DNA of 64,000 nucleotides from Bradyrhizobium diazoefficiens (GTDB taxonomy: Bacteria; Pseudomonadota; Alphaproteobacteria; Rhizobiales; Xanthobacteraceae), in contig NZ_CP067100.1 in NCBI RefSeq assembly GCF_016616235.1, forward strand, positions 558,001-622,000. The letters are read 5' to 3'. Below the pieces are notes generated by a model. It saw nothing but the letters and a program-made list of their open reading frames with translations, was not told the origin of the DNA and did not search any database. Shown one piece after another: positions 49,965 to 59,991 of the stretch (its first letter is position 1; every line of letters starts with the position of its first letter). The position numbers and the translations under genes are program-made.

Positions 49965-52628
49965 CTAGGCCGCCGCCGCCTCCTTGGACAGCAACTGCTT
50001 CAGCTTTGCCGCCGGCACGGCGGGGCTGAACAGCCAGCCCTGCATCTGGCTGCATCCGAGCTGGCGCAGCACCTCGCGCTGGGCCTCGGTCTCGACGCCT
50101 TCGGCCGTCGTCGCCATGTGGCGGGCGGCCGCCATGTGGACCACGGCCTGCACGATCGGCGAGGAGTCCTCGGGCTCGCCGATGTCGCTGATGAAGCTGC
50201 GGTCGATCTTGATCTTGTCGAACGGGAAGCGGTGCAGATAGCTCAGCGACGAATAGCCGGTGCCGAAATCGTCAAGCGCGATGCGGACGCCGAGCTCGCG
50301 CAGCTGCTGGAGGATCGTGAGCGCCTCCTCGTCGTCGCGGATCAGCACGGTCTCGGTGACCTCGAGCTCGAGCCGGCCGGGTGAGAGCCCCGACTCCGCA
50401 AGCGCCGAGGCGACCTTGAGCGCCAGCGTCCTCGAGCGGAACTGCACCGGCGAGACATTGACGGCGATATGGATGTCGCCCGGCCAGCTGGCGGCCTCGA
50501 GGCAGGCCTGCCGCAACACCCATTCGCCGATCTCGCCGATCAGGCCGGTCTCTTCCGCGATCGGGATGAAGTCCGCCGGCGAGATCATGCCGCGCTCGGG
50601 ATGACGCCAGCGCAGCAGCGCCTCGCAGCCGGTGACGATATTGGCCGCGAGATCGACCAGCGGCTGGTAGTGCACCTCGAACTCGCCGCGGCTAAGCGCC
50701 TGGCGCAGATCGAGCTCGATCTGGCGGCGCTGCCGCGCCTTGGCGTCGTATTCGGAGATGAAGATGCGGAAGGTACCGCGGCCCTCGGTCTTGGCGGCAT
50801 ACATCGCAAGATCGGCGCGCTTGAGCAGATCGTCGAGATTGTCGCCATGGTCGGGCGCGATCGCGATGCCGATGCTGGCATCGGTCGAGATTTCCTGGCC
50901 CTTGCAGTCCACCGGCATGCGCAGCGACTTCAGGATGGTGTCCGCCAGCGCCGTCAGCTCGGCCTGGTCGCAGGTGTCGGCCTTGACGATGGCGAATTCG
51001 TCGCCGCCGAGCCGGGCAACGAGGTCGTTGGCGCTGACGCAGGCGCGCAGGCGGTGCGCTACCTGGCGCAGCAGCTCGTCGCCGACCTCATGGCCAAGCG
51101 AATCGTTGACGCCCTTGAACTCGTCGACGTCGATATAGAGGATCGCGAACGGCTTGCCGTGGCCGAGCTCCGCGATGCGGCGCTCCAGATGGCCGCGCAT
51201 CAGCACGCGGTTGGGCAGGTCGGTCAGCGCGTCGTAATGCGCCATATGCGCGATGCGCTCGTCGGCGCGGATGCGCTCGGTGACGTCGTCATGGGTGGCA
51301 AGCCAGCCGCCGGCCGCGCCGGGCTGGTTCTTGATCTCGATCAGGCGACCGTCGGCAGTCTCGACGATGGTGCTCTGGGTGCGGCCGACATGGTGCAGGA
51401 TGTCGTCGCAATAGGCATCGACGTCGCCATGGAACGAGCCGGTGTCGTGGCGGTGCTGGATCACGTCGCGGAAATAGGCGCCGGGCTTCACCACGTCGGT
51501 GGACAGGCCATACATCTCGACATAGCGCCGGTTGCAGACGATCAGCCGCTGGTCCTGATCGAACATCAGCAGGCCCTGGGTCATGGTGTTCATCGCGGTG
51601 TCGAGCCGCTGCTTCTCCACTGACAGCCGGCTCGTCATCTGGCGGAAGATCAGGAACAGCGTGAGCACGAGCAGGCCGATCGACAGCACGGCCACGAAGA
51701 CGAAGAATTTGGTCTGGGTGCGCCAGGTCGCGAGCGTCGCATCCAGCGATTTGGTCGCGACCACGACCAGCGGCTCGCCGGTCAGCATGCGCGCGGCGAC
51801 GATGCGATCCTTGCCGTCGATCGGGCTTGCGAGCCGCGTCGTGACGAAGGTGCGCTCGAACACCGCCATCTGCTCGGGTGAGCCGTTGCGATAGTTCTGC
51901 CCGATCATGGAATCGACATGCGGAATGCGTGCGAGCAGCTGGCCGTTCTGATGGTGCATCGCGATCGAGGATTCCTCGCCGAGGCCCGTCGAGGCGAAGA
52001 AGGATTCCAGCTGCTCTGGCGTGATCGCGCGCGACACGATGCCGAGGAATTCGCCATGCGGACCGGACACGCGCCGCGCGAACACGATCGCCCGCTCGCT
52101 GCCGAACCGGCCGGGCACGACCTCGACCTCTTCCTGCGAGGACGGATCGTTCTTGAGGCGGTTGTAATAGCCGCGGTCGGCGACCGAGACGTCGGCGACC
52201 GGCCAGCGCTTCGACGAATTGATCAGGATGCCGTCGGCATCGAATACGTTGGCGCCGGCGACGTCGGACCAGCCGCTGGCCTTGGCACGCAGCACCTCGT
52301 GCACCGCGAGCGTGCCCATTTCGCTGCGGAAGACCTCGGGGGATTCGATGCCGTGGCTCTCGAGTTCCGCGATGACGCTTTTCTGGAGCACCGCAAAATC
52401 CTCGAACTCGCGGTCGAAATGCCGCGCCAGCAGCCGCACGGAGTTTTCCAGGCTGTCGCGGCCGCTTTCGATCGCATTCTGCCTGAAGCGGTCGACGGTG
52501 AGCGCTGTGCCGATGGCCATCGCCACCATCAGCACGACGCCGCCGACGATCAGCCACGTCAGCGGTGCTCCCTGCCAACGGCGAAGCAACGCGCGCATCC
52601 GCGCGCTCCATCGAATTGATGTGCCCAT
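49965..52628 (-). CDS. Membrane GGDEF-EAL protein with Cache sensor
   Basis: The 887-residue protein has TM1 (about 24-44), a periplasmic Cache-type region (VFDADGILINSSKRWPVADV, YYNRLKNDPSSQEEVEV, GIVSRAITPEQLESFFA), TM2 (about 310-335) and a PAS-like segment (QGLLMFDQDQRLIVCNRRYV). It then has GGDEF with an intact RLGGDEFAIV and EAL with CEALLRW, N in NVSPVQF, DDFGTGYSS and KIDRSF. Both catalytic halves look complete, so it could make and degrade c-di-GMP, one activity being dominant under a periplasmic signal. Confidence 0.92.
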   Translation of the reverse strand: MGTSIRWSARMRALLRRWQGAPLTWLIVGGVVLMVAMAIGTALTVDRFRQNAIESGRDSLENSVRLLARHFDREFEDFAVLQKSVIAELESHGIESPEVFRSEMGTLAVHEVLRAKASGWSDVAGANVFDADGILINSSKRWPVADVSVADRGYYNRLKNDPSSQEEVEVVPGRFGSERAIVFARRVSGPHGEFLGIVSRAITPEQLESFFASTGLGEESSIAMHHQNGQLLARIPHVDSMIGQNYRNGSPEQMAVFERTFVTTRLASPIDGKDRIVAARMLTGEPLVVVATKSLDATLATWRTQTKFFVFVAVLSIGLLVLTLFLIFRQMTSRLSVEKQRLDTAMNTMTQGLLMFDQDQRLIVCNRRYVEMYGLSTDVVKPGAYFRDVIQHRHDTGSFHGDVDAYCDDILHHVGRTQSTIVETADGRLIEIKNQPGAAGGWLATHDDVTERIRADERIAHMAHYDALTDLPNRVLMRGHLERRIAELGHGKPFAILYIDVDEFKGVNDSLGHEVGDELLRQVAHRLRACVSANDLVARLGGDEFAIVKADTCDQAELTALADTILKSLRMPVDCKGQEISTDASIGIAIAPDHGDNLDDLLKRADLAMYAAKTEGRGTFRIFISEYDAKARQRRQIELDLRQALSRGEFEVHYQPLVDLAANIVTGCEALLRWRHPERGMISPADFIPIAEETGLIGEIGEWVLRQACLEAASWPGDIHIAVNVSPVQFRSRTLALKVASALAESGLSPGRLELEVTETVLIRDDEEALTILQQLRELGVRIALDDFGTGYSSLSYLHRFPFDKIKIDRSFISDIGEPEDSSPIVQAVVHMAAARHMATTAEGVETEAQREVLRQLGCSQMQGWLFSPAVPAAKLKQLLSKEAAAA

Positions 52629-52792
52629 CCAGCTCTCCCGTGGAATGCAAGATGCAGCAAAACCGACAAGGGCGGGTTACCAGTGAAGGTTAGGAAAGTA
52701 TGAATCGGAGCGGAATCAGGGGCTTGGTTCCGCGCCCGGTATCGTTAGGCGCACAAGCCCGGGCATGACGATCTCGTGCAGACAGTGAAATC

Positions 52793-53488
52793 TCACCGCT
52801 TGATCTCCCAGTTCAGCGCCTTGGCGTTCTCCTTGGCGAACATCGCGGGGACGTCGAACTTGCCGCTCTTGAGGTCATAACGGCATTTCCAGTCGGCGAG
52901 ACCCTTCACGGCGACGTTCTTTGGATGCTTGTCCATTTCGCCCGACAGCGAGATCAGGAGATAGCGGTTGTTCGGCCAGTCCACGCCGAGCCAGCGATAG
53001 GCCTCTTCGGTGCCCTTCATCAGATTGGCCGAGATGTGGTAGTCGAGCTTCATGGTCCTCGTGTCGGGCCGGCTGTGGAAATAGGCCCAGGCCAGATCGC
53101 TGAGCGACGTCTTGGTCGCACTCACGAAAGTTCCGTTTTCGGCACGGTAGAGAAACAGGTCCTGCTCGCCCGAGCCGGTCTTCTGCATCCGCACCAGCCA
53201 TTGCGAGTCGGCGGTGAAGCGGAAGAAGGCCGGATAGGCCTGCTCGGGCTTCAGCTCGGTCATCTCTTCGCCGCGCCGCGCCCAGACCTGCCATTTGACG
53301 CCGAAAAGGTCTTCACTGTCCTTCATGTACTGCTCGAGCCTGGTGGCGCCGTCGGGCGAGGTGAAGGCCAGATCGGCATCGTCGGTAAGGACGAATCCCG
53401 GCGGCGGCCCGGATGCGGCGCGGGCGGGGGCGGCGGCGAGCAGCAGGGCAAGCGCCAGCCACGGCGCGGGACGGCAAAATCCGGTCAC
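52793..53488 (-). CDS. Exported conserved hypothetical protein, 231 aa
   Basis: The GTG at 53488 with AAGGA upstream starts a signal peptide (CRPAPWLALALLLAAAPARA). The mature part has YMKDSEDLFGVKWQVWARRG, YRAENGTFVSATKTSLSDLA and FHSRPDTRTMKLDYHISANL, with Trp/Tyr-rich beta strands and two conserved Cys-free blocks. No family is recognised. It is probably periplasmic. The upstream ORF extension overlaps the divergent gene and is not used. Confidence 0.68.
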   Translation of the reverse strand: MTGFCRPAPWLALALLLAAAPARAASGPPPGFVLTDDADLAFTSPDGATRLEQYMKDSEDLFGVKWQVWARRGEEMTELKPEQAYPAFFRFTADSQWLVRMQKTGSGEQDLFLYRAENGTFVSATKTSLSDLAWAYFHSRPDTRTMKLDYHISANLMKGTEEAYRWLGVDWPNNRYLLISLSGEMDKHPKNVAVKGLADWKCRYDLKSGKFDVPAMFAKENAKALNWEIKR

Positions 53489-53658
53489 GGGAAAATCCTT
53501 GAAATAAATGCCGCGCTGCGGCCTTGCGCGTTGGACTCCGGAGGGGCAGCGCCGGTTCATCCGAAATCGCGATCCTCCTATCGACCGTCTTGCTGCCGGA
53601 GCCAAATCGGCGCAATTTGCGCCGACCGGCTGTTTTGCGATCCAGGGTTTTTTTCGTG

Positions 53659-54654
53659 ATGATCACCGCGACCAAGGCCTTCATTGCATTCTGTCTGCTC
53701 GCGCTGGTCGGCACCGTCCTGGTGATCGGCCCGACCGAGCTGCGCCGGCTGCTGCCGGGAGCGAAAACCGAGGCCGCCGCCAAGCCCGAGGCCAAGGTCG
53801 AAGCCAAAGCCGATGCCAAGCCGGACGAGCCAAAGCTTGCCGCCACTGCGCCGCCTGCGGCCCCAAGCCCGGCGCCGAAGGCCGATGCGCTGGCCGAGAC
53901 GCAGAAGCAGATCGCGGCACTCGGCGATGTCGCCCCGCCCAGTCCGCCGGCACCCGCGGCCGATGCCGGCCCGCGGTTCGACGTCGCACGCGTCGACGAT
54001 CACGGCGAGGCGGCGGTGATCGCGGGGCAGGCCGCGCCGGGTGCCACGGTCGAGCTGCTGCGCGACGGCAAGCCGCTCGATAGCGTGGTGGCCGATGCGT
54101 CGGGCCAGTTCGTGATGACCCCGCCAAAACTTCCCGCCGGCTCCTACGAACTGACCCTGCGGGCGAAAGCGCCTGACGGCACCGTCGCGCAGTCCGCCCG
54201 CACCATGCCGGTGACCGTCGCCGAAGCCGCGCCACCGCTCCCGGCCGCCGCCCGGCAGGAGCCGAAGCAGGCTGAGAAGCCCGACGACAAGTTGGATATC
54301 GTGGCGTCCCTGCCATCGCCGCACCTCGCTTCGGTATCGGACAAGCCCGCGGCCCATCCCCGCCTGATGGGCCCGGCGAAGCCAAAGGGCCCGTCGAAGC
54401 TCATGGCGCATGCGCCGGCCGCGGCCACGGCGGTCGCATCGGCCTCGCCGGCGGAGGTCTTCAACACTGCGCCGGCCGAAGCGGGCGGCAGCCGGGTGAT
54501 CTCACGCGGCGACAGCCTGTGGACGCTCAGCCGCCTCGCTTACGGGGACGGCGCCCGCTACGCCGTGATCTTCAACGCCAACCGCGGCAAGATCCACAAC
54601 CCCAACCTGATCTATCCCGGCCAGACCCTTGTACTGCCGCAAAAGGCGCAATGA
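53659..54654 (+). CDS. Membrane-anchored LysM-domain protein
   Basis: ATG 53659 starts a single TM anchor (TKAFIAFCLLALVGTVLVIG). A long Ala/Pro/Lys-rich linker and a beta-sandwich-like segment (AAVIAGQAAPGATVELLRDG, GSYELTLRAKAPDGTVAQSA) follow. The C-terminal LysM domain is SRVISRGDSLWTLSRLAYGD, then the YAVIFNANRGKIHNPNLIYP and GQTLVLP ending. LysM binds peptidoglycan, so the protein spans inner membrane to wall. Its partner is not evident. Confidence 0.85.
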   Translation: MITATKAFIAFCLLALVGTVLVIGPTELRRLLPGAKTEAAAKPEAKVEAKADAKPDEPKLAATAPPAAPSPAPKADALAETQKQIAALGDVAPPSPPAPAADAGPRFDVARVDDHGEAAVIAGQAAPGATVELLRDGKPLDSVVADASGQFVMTPPKLPAGSYELTLRAKAPDGTVAQSARTMPVTVAEAAPPLPAAARQEPKQAEKPDDKLDIVASLPSPHLASVSDKPAAHPRLMGPAKPKGPSKLMAHAPAAATAVASASPAEVFNTAPAEAGGSRVISRGDSLWTLSRLAYGDGARYAVIFNANRGKIHNPNLIYPGQTLVLPQKAQ

Positions 54655-54760
54655 GGTTTTCTGCGACGCTTTGACCGGTGCGGCTGCGGAACCTTTGGTT
54701 CCGCTCTGAGTCATCTCCCTGCCGCGCGTTGCGCGCCTGGCGCTGAAGGAGGGCCAAGAA

Positions 54761-56086
54761 TTGGTCAACTCAGTGGTCGATTCCGCGATCATGCGGGGTT
54801 CGCGCATGGGACTGGCGCTGGCGGGCGCAACCCTCGTGGTTCTGGCAGCGCTGCTGCCGACCAGGGCGGAAGCACAGTTCGGCATTCGCGGCGGGCCGCT
54901 TGGCGTCGCGCGCTTCGCGGTCGGTCATGTCATCGGCATGTCGCGGCTGCGCCACGCCCGGATGGCGGTGCGCGGCGGCCGGTACCGCTCCGCCGCGCTG
55001 CGCTCGCAAGATCCCCGCGGTGCCGAGCGCTGGCAGCCGCCCAATCCCTACATTTTGCGCGCTGCGCTGACGGCACAGGCCGCGCTGTCGGGCTGGCACG
55101 GCGGCCGCAGCCCGCAGGGCTGGTGGCGCCATCCCGACGGCAGCTATGGCTGGGTCGGCCCGGTGTTCTGGCCCTACGCCCATGATGACCTCACCACCGC
55201 AGTGATCCTCGGCGACACCACCAGTCTGTCGCTTTACGGCTATGGCGACATCTATGCCGCGATCTTCGCGCCTTATGCGGCGGCCGAGCTCGCCGCCTAT
55301 GCCTCACCGCAGGTCAGGCGCGGACGAAAGGTCCCGACCCTGGAGGGTGTCTGCGACGCCAGCGACACCGGCGGCTTCCCCGTCGACCGCATCGCCGCTG
55401 CCGTGCAGCCGAACGAAGTGCAGCGCGCAGCGCTGGACGAGCTCGCGACCGCCTGGCTCTCGGCGCGCGATACCATCCGCGCCGCCTGTCCGACGCAGGC
55501 CCCGGTGAATGCATCGGACCGGCTCGGCCTGATGCAGACGCGCCTGGAGGCGATGATCAAGGCGACGGATGCGCTCGCGCCGCCGCTGGCAAAATTCCAG
55601 GATCTCCTCGACGACGGCCAGAAGGCGAAGCTCGAGGCGCTGGCCAATGAGCGCCGCGCCGCGCTTGCGGCCAGCCAGCGCAAGAACGAACAGAAGAACG
55701 CCCAGAAGGACGCACCGGCGGCCTCCTGCGATGTGGACAACGATCCGCGCTATGATGTGCAGGCCCAGCGCCAGTACGAGCAGCTGGTGCAGCAGCAATG
55801 GCCCGCCGCCGACATCGCCGCGACGCTCAAGCTCGACGACACCGGCCGTGCCCGCCTCGACGTGCTCCAGGACACCACGCTGCGCACCCTGGAGACGCTG
55901 AGCCCGTGCGCCGTGAGGGAGACAGCAGCGACCCCGCAGGCCCGCCTCGCAGAGGTGAAGGGCCGGCTGGAGACGATGCTGCAAGCGGTGAAGGGCGTTG
56001 CGGATGCGCTCGATGATTTCGAGGCGGATCTGAGCGACGAGCAAAAAGCGGCCTTCGAGGCGATCGGGCCGAATCGGGGGGTGTGA
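54761..56086 (+). CDS. Exported LTXXQ-motif-like protein, 441 aa
   Basis: A strong AAGGAGGG lies seven bases before the TTG at 54761, favouring this rare start over ATG 54791 or 54806. A signal-type segment follows (LALAGATLVVLAALLPTRAE). Two coiled/helical units (residues 200-310 and 325-435) each carry QxxxLxxL-type helices and Cys pairs, with DLLDDGQKAKLEAL and DLSDEQKAAFEAI resembling LTXXQ/CpxP-Spy periplasmic proteins. Such proteins bind metals or misfolded proteins. Role inferred. Confidence 0.72.
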   Translation: MVNSVVDSAIMRGSRMGLALAGATLVVLAALLPTRAEAQFGIRGGPLGVARFAVGHVIGMSRLRHARMAVRGGRYRSAALRSQDPRGAERWQPPNPYILRAALTAQAALSGWHGGRSPQGWWRHPDGSYGWVGPVFWPYAHDDLTTAVILGDTTSLSLYGYGDIYAAIFAPYAAAELAAYASPQVRRGRKVPTLEGVCDASDTGGFPVDRIAAAVQPNEVQRAALDELATAWLSARDTIRAACPTQAPVNASDRLGLMQTRLEAMIKATDALAPPLAKFQDLLDDGQKAKLEALANERRAALAASQRKNEQKNAQKDAPAASCDVDNDPRYDVQAQRQYEQLVQQQWPAADIAATLKLDDTGRARLDVLQDTTLRTLETLSPCAVRETAATPQARLAEVKGRLETMLQAVKGVADALDDFEADLSDEQKAAFEAIGPNRGV

Positions 56087-56381
56087 TCGGCAGCTCACGC
56101 GCGCTCCGGTCGGGTCGGAGCTCCCGCGCGAAATAAATTGGTTGCATCAGTGCGCGCCGAAGACGCGCATCACCGCTCCCGGAGAGAGAGGTCGGATCCC
56201 ATCGAAGATGCGAGCCGGGTGAGGGGCTTAGCTCCATCGAATGCGGATTGAATGATTATGCGCCGTGAGCGCGCAATGACCCACTATTCTCCACAGTATT
56301 GGCGCCGTTCGAAAGCATCGCTTCGCTTCCCCTGAACTGTTTGATATTGCAACTTTCAGCGGCAGCTATGCGAGGCAGGGA
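56087..56381. other. Upstream region of the restriction-modification locus
   Basis: About 295 bp with lower GC than the flanks. There is no gene. The promoter of hsdM should lie here, and GAGGCAGGGA precedes the ATG at 56382. Confidence 0.4.
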
Positions 56382-57923
56382 ATGCTCACGGGTGAACTCC
56401 GGTCCAAGATCGACAACGTCTGGAATGCCTTCTGGGCGGGCGGCATCGCCAACCCGCTGGAGGTGATCGAGCAGATCACCTATCTCCTCTTCATCCGCGG
56501 CCTCGACGACGCGCATACGCTTGCTGAGCGTAAGGCGACGCGCACGAACAAGCCGATTGAGCGCACGATCTTTCCGAAAGGAAAGGACGGTATCGGCAAG
56601 AGTGGAGGCGTGGCCTATGAGGATATGCGCTGGTCGCGGTTGAAGAACCGCGATCCCGCGACGATGTACACGATCGTCTCAGAGCACGTCTTCCCGTTCC
56701 TGCGCACCATGGCGGAGGAGGGCACCGCGCACGCCACCCACATGAAGGGTGCGCGCTTCACCATTCCGACGCCGGCGTTGCTGGCGAAGGTGGTCGACTT
56801 GCTCGCCGACATCCCCATGGAGGATCGCGATACCAAAGGCGACCTCTACGAATACATGCTCGGCAAGATTGCGAGCGCCGGCCAGAACGGCCAGTTCCGC
56901 ACCCCGCGCCACATCATCGCGCTGATGGTGGAGATGATGGCCCCTAACCCGAAAGACGTGATCTGCGATCCCGCCTGCGGCACGTGCGGCTTCCTGGTCG
57001 CATCAGGCGAATATCTCCGCGACAATCACCCAAAGCTCTTCCACGACAAGGCAAGCCGCGACCATTTCAATGAGGAGATGTTCCACGGCTTTGATTTCGA
57101 CAGCACGATGCTGCGCATCGGCTCGATGAACATGACGCTGCACGGTGTCGAGGATCCCGACATCCGCTACAAGGATTCGCTGTCGCAGGAGCACGCCGGC
57201 GACGAAGATCGCTACAGCCTCGTGCTCGCCAATCCGCCGTTCGCGGGATCACTGGACTACGAGACGACGGCAAAGGACTTGCTTGCGTTCGTCAAGACCA
57301 AGAAGACCGAACTCCTGTTCATGGCGCTGTTTCTCAAGCTCCTGAAGCCCGGCGGGCGCGCGGCGGTGATCGTGCCGGATGGCGTGCTATTCGGCTCCTC
57401 GACTGCGCACAAGGCTATCCGCAAGATGCTGGTTGAGGATCACCGGCTCGACGGCATCGTCAAGCTTCCGTCGGGCGTATTCCGGCCCTATGCAGGCGTC
57501 TCCACCGCGATCGTGCTGTTCACCAAGACCAATTCCGGTGGTACCGAATACGTCTGGTTCTACGATTGCCAGGCGGACGGATTTTCGCTGGACGATAAGC
57601 GCAATCCGTTGTTGTCGGCGGAGAAGATCGGACCCAAGGCGAAGCTCGATGGCGATGAGGAAGCGAAGAACAATCTTCCCGACGTTGCCGCGCGCTGGAA
57701 GCAACGTTCCGACGCCGAGCGCGATCGGTTGCGCACGGCGCAGAGCTTTTGTGTGCCCAAGGCGGAGATCGCCGCGGCAGGCTACGATCTTTCGCTTAAT
57801 CGCTACAAGGAAGTCGCGAATGAGGCGACGGAGCACCGGCGGCCGGAGGAGATCATTGCCGAGTTGAAGAACATAGAGAAGGAGATCGCGGCAGGTCTCG
57901 CTGAGTTGGAGGCGATGCTGTGA
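56382..57923 (+). CDS. hsdM: Type I restriction-modification system, methyltransferase subunit HsdM
   Basis: The 513-residue N6-adenine methylase subunit methylates host DNA together with HsdS. It has the HsdM N-terminal helical domain ([20 protein letters not shown]), a SAM-binding motif [18 protein letters not shown] in which the common Gly/Ala is Cys, and catalytic motif IV in [13 protein letters not shown]. Its stop overlaps the hsdS start (GTGA). It belongs to the EcoEI-like family, as judged with the HsdR below. Confidence 0.93.
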   Translation: MLTGELRSKIDNVWNAFWAGGIANPLEVIEQITYLLFIRGLDDAHTLAERKATRTNKPIERTIFPKGKDGIGKSGGVAYEDMRWSRLKNRDPATMYTIVSEHVFPFLRTMAEEGTAHATHMKGARFTIPTPALLAKVVDLLADIPMEDRDTKGDLYEYMLGKIASAGQNGQFRTPRHIIALMVEMMAPNPKDVICDPACGTCGFLVASGEYLRDNHPKLFHDKASRDHFNEEMFHGFDFDSTMLRIGSMNMTLHGVEDPDIRYKDSLSQEHAGDEDRYSLVLANPPFAGSLDYETTAKDLLAFVKTKKTELLFMALFLKLLKPGGRAAVIVPDGVLFGSSTAHKAIRKMLVEDHRLDGIVKLPSGVFRPYAGVSTAIVLFTKTNSGGTEYVWFYDCQADGFSLDDKRNPLLSAEKIGPKAKLDGDEEAKNNLPDVAARWKQRSDAERDRLRTAQSFCVPKAEIAAAGYDLSLNRYKEVANEATEHRRPEEIIAELKNIEKEIAAGLAELEAML

Positions 57924-59101
57924 ATGCACCTCTTTTACCCCCGGAGGTGCCACTTGGTGAAGTTGCTGACTTCATTAACGGCTACGCGTTTAAGCCTGAG
58001 GATTGGAGCATCGAAGGCCTTCCTATCGTCCGTATCCAAAATTTGACGGGATTCGGCACCGAATTTAATCGAACTCAACTGGAAGTGCCGCGAAAATACC
58101 GGATCAATCGGGGTGACCTTCTCGTTTCATGGTCAGCAAGCCTCGGGGTGTTTCGATGGCAAGGACCCGAAGCGGTCGTGAACCAGCACATTTTCAAAGT
58201 TGTCCCTAACCTTAAGAAGATTGATCTTGATTATTTGCGCCATGCAATCGATGCGTCGATCCACGAGATGGAACGATTCACGCATGGCTCGACCATGAAG
58301 CACATCAATCGAAAGGAGTTTCTTGATCATCGCATCCCTCTTCCTTCCCTCAATGAGCAGCGGCGGATTGCGGCGATCTTGGACAAGGCGGATGCGCTAA
58401 GTCGCAAGCGCCAAGAATCTATCGAGTATCTGCGAGAACTTAGAAGCGCGCTATATCTGAGCACTTTTGGCGATCCGGTCCAGAACGAGCGAAAGTGGAC
58501 TGCTGTAACGTTGGGCGGTGCACTCGATGCGGGGTATATTCGAGAGGTTCAGGATGGAAATCACGGCGAGCGGCATCCAAAGGTCACGGATTTTGTAGCG
58601 ACTGGAATCCCATTCATAACGGCAAATTGCCTTAGAGATGGTAGGTTGAATATCGAAAATGCTTACAAACTAGATGCAGTGTGGCTTTCAAAACTCCGAG
58701 TGGGATTCGCCCAACCGGGAGACTTATTGCTTTCTCACAAGGGCACGGTGGGCGAAGTAGCCATAGTGCCGCCAAACGTCGGTCCTGTGATCCTCTCCCC
58801 TCAAGTTACATATTACCGCCTAGGTCCGGAATTGGATGCGCGCTTTCTGCTAGGGTCGTTTGAAAGTAAATCCTTTCAGACGCTTCTTGGTTTCGCAGCA
58901 GAGCAATCCACACGGGCTTACATCGGTATCACGAGGCAGCGTGAACTGTCGACAATTCTGCCGCCATTGGCCCTACAGAAGGAATTCTCTAAGGTCGCTG
59001 GGTGGGTCGACAATTCTATTGCACGGTATCGCTCGCACCTCGTGCAGCTTGAGGAGCTCTTCTCCTCCCTCCAGCATCGCGCCTTTTCCGGGCAGCTCTG
59101 A
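57920..59101 (+). CDS. hsdS: Type I restriction-modification system, specificity subunit HsdS
   Basis: The 393-residue protein recognises the bipartite DNA target. Target-recognition domain 1 spans about 5-150, a central helical spacer follows (LNEQRRIAAILDKADALSRK), and domain 2 spans about 190-345 before a second spacer helix near the end. GTG 57920 overlaps the hsdM stop. Codons in domain 2 (about 58490-58960) are clearly more A+T-rich than the flanking sequence, consistent with exchange of target-recognition domains. Confidence 0.92.
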   Translation: MNAPLLPPEVPLGEVADFINGYAFKPEDWSIEGLPIVRIQNLTGFGTEFNRTQLEVPRKYRINRGDLLVSWSASLGVFRWQGPEAVVNQHIFKVVPNLKKIDLDYLRHAIDASIHEMERFTHGSTMKHINRKEFLDHRIPLPSLNEQRRIAAILDKADALSRKRQESIEYLRELRSALYLSTFGDPVQNERKWTAVTLGGALDAGYIREVQDGNHGERHPKVTDFVATGIPFITANCLRDGRLNIENAYKLDAVWLSKLRVGFAQPGDLLLSHKGTVGEVAIVPPNVGPVILSPQVTYYRLGPELDARFLLGSFESKSFQTLLGFAAEQSTRAYIGITRQRELSTILPPLALQKEFSKVAGWVDNSIARYRSHLVQLEELFSSLQHRAFSGQL

Positions 59102-59103
59102 CC

Positions 59104-59403
59104 ATGCAGTTCGAGTTCGATTGGGACCCGGTCAAGGCGGAGAGCAATCGGCGCAAGCATGGGGTCGCCTTCGAGGCGGCGATGGGCGTTTTCGGCGATC
59201 CGCTGGCGCTGTCGCTGCTCGACAAAGAGTCTGGCGAAGGGGAGGAGCGATGGGTTACCATGGGTCGGAACCCGGCTGGCAACCTGCTACTGGTCGTGCA
59301 TACTTATATCGAGCTATCCGCGGATAGAGCTTCGATCCGCATCATCTCGGCACGCCAGCCGACCCGCCGCGAGATCAGGTCTTACGAAGAAGGTGATCGG
59401 TGA
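59104..59403 (+). CDS. brnT: BrnT-family toxin
   Basis: The 99-residue RelE-fold ribonuclease toxin starts just two bases after the hsdS stop, so it is coupled to the R-M operon. Family motifs are FDWDPVKAESNRRKHGVAFE and RIISARQPTRREIRSYEE. The partner antitoxin follows after four bases. In known BrnTA systems the toxin cuts RNA and the antitoxin represses the promoter. Here expression probably depends on the hsdMS promoter. Confidence 0.9.
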   Translation: MQFEFDWDPVKAESNRRKHGVAFEAAMGVFGDPLALSLLDKESGEGEERWVTMGRNPAGNLLLVVHTYIELSADRASIRIISARQPTRREIRSYEEGDR

Positions 59404-59407
59404 TCCC

Positions 59408-59608
59408 ATGAAGGACGAGTACGATTTCTCGACCGCCAAGCGCGGTAAGTTCTTCCGGACAGGCGCGCGCCTCGTGCCGCCCGTTCATCTGGAGCCTGAC
59501 GTTCTGGCCTATCTATCGGACCTTGCCGTCACCCAGGGAACTTCGCTGAACGATCTCGTGAACACCCTTCTCAAGGAAGACATCGAGCGCATCGACGCCA
59601 CCAAGTGA
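59408..59608 (+). CDS. brnA: BrnA-family antitoxin
   Basis: The 66-residue protein has an N-terminal toxin-binding region (MKDEYDFSTAKRGKFFRTGA) and a C-terminal ribbon-helix-helix (LVPPVHLEPDVLAYLSDLAV, TQGTSLNDLVNTLLKEDI). It neutralises BrnT and normally binds DNA. ATG 59408 follows the brnT stop by four bases. Confidence 0.88.
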   Translation: MKDEYDFSTAKRGKFFRTGARLVPPVHLEPDVLAYLSDLAVTQGTSLNDLVNTLLKEDIERIDATK

Positions 59609-59643
59609 GGTTGCGGCCGGGGCGAGAAGGCCTCTCCGGGCCG

Positions 59644-59943
59644 TCATGCCGGCGTCAGCGGTCGCGCCCGTTCGATCCGTTTGCGGGCGCTGGCCGAATG
59701 CATCGCTTCCCACAGATCGGTTCGCCGCTGCACGTTCAGCCAGAACTCCGGACTGTTGCCGAACACGCGCGCGAGGATGAGCGCCGTTGCCGCCGAGACG
59801 TTGCGGCGGCCGTTGCACAGCTCGTTGACGTGCTTGCGCTGTACGCCCATGGCATCCGCTAGCGCGCCCGGCGTCAGGCCCATCGGCTTCATGAATTCCT
59901 CGACCAGGATCTCGCCGATCGAGGCCGGCTTGCGTTTCGTCAT
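59644..59943 (-). CDS. higA: HigA-type XRE antitoxin, no HigB partner seen
   Basis: The 99-residue protein has the HigA signature: IGEILVEEFMKPMGLTPGAL, ADAMGVQRKHVNELCNGRRN as the XRE helix-turn-helix, and ARVFGNSPEFWLNVQRRTDL. ATG 59943 is chosen over a GTG two codons upstream. The usual higB gene is not upstream: 59944-60131 contains no RelE-like ORF. It lies on the strand opposite the R-M genes, between brnA and hsdR, so it is probably an orphan that may regulate its own or hsdR expression. Confidence 0.85.
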   Translation of the reverse strand: MTKRKPASIGEILVEEFMKPMGLTPGALADAMGVQRKHVNELCNGRRNVSAATALILARVFGNSPEFWLNVQRRTDLWEAMHSASARKRIERARPLTPA

Positions 59944-59991
59944 CAGCACGGATTCAAGGAAATTGGATCATGGATTGGCGTCGGATCGAAC

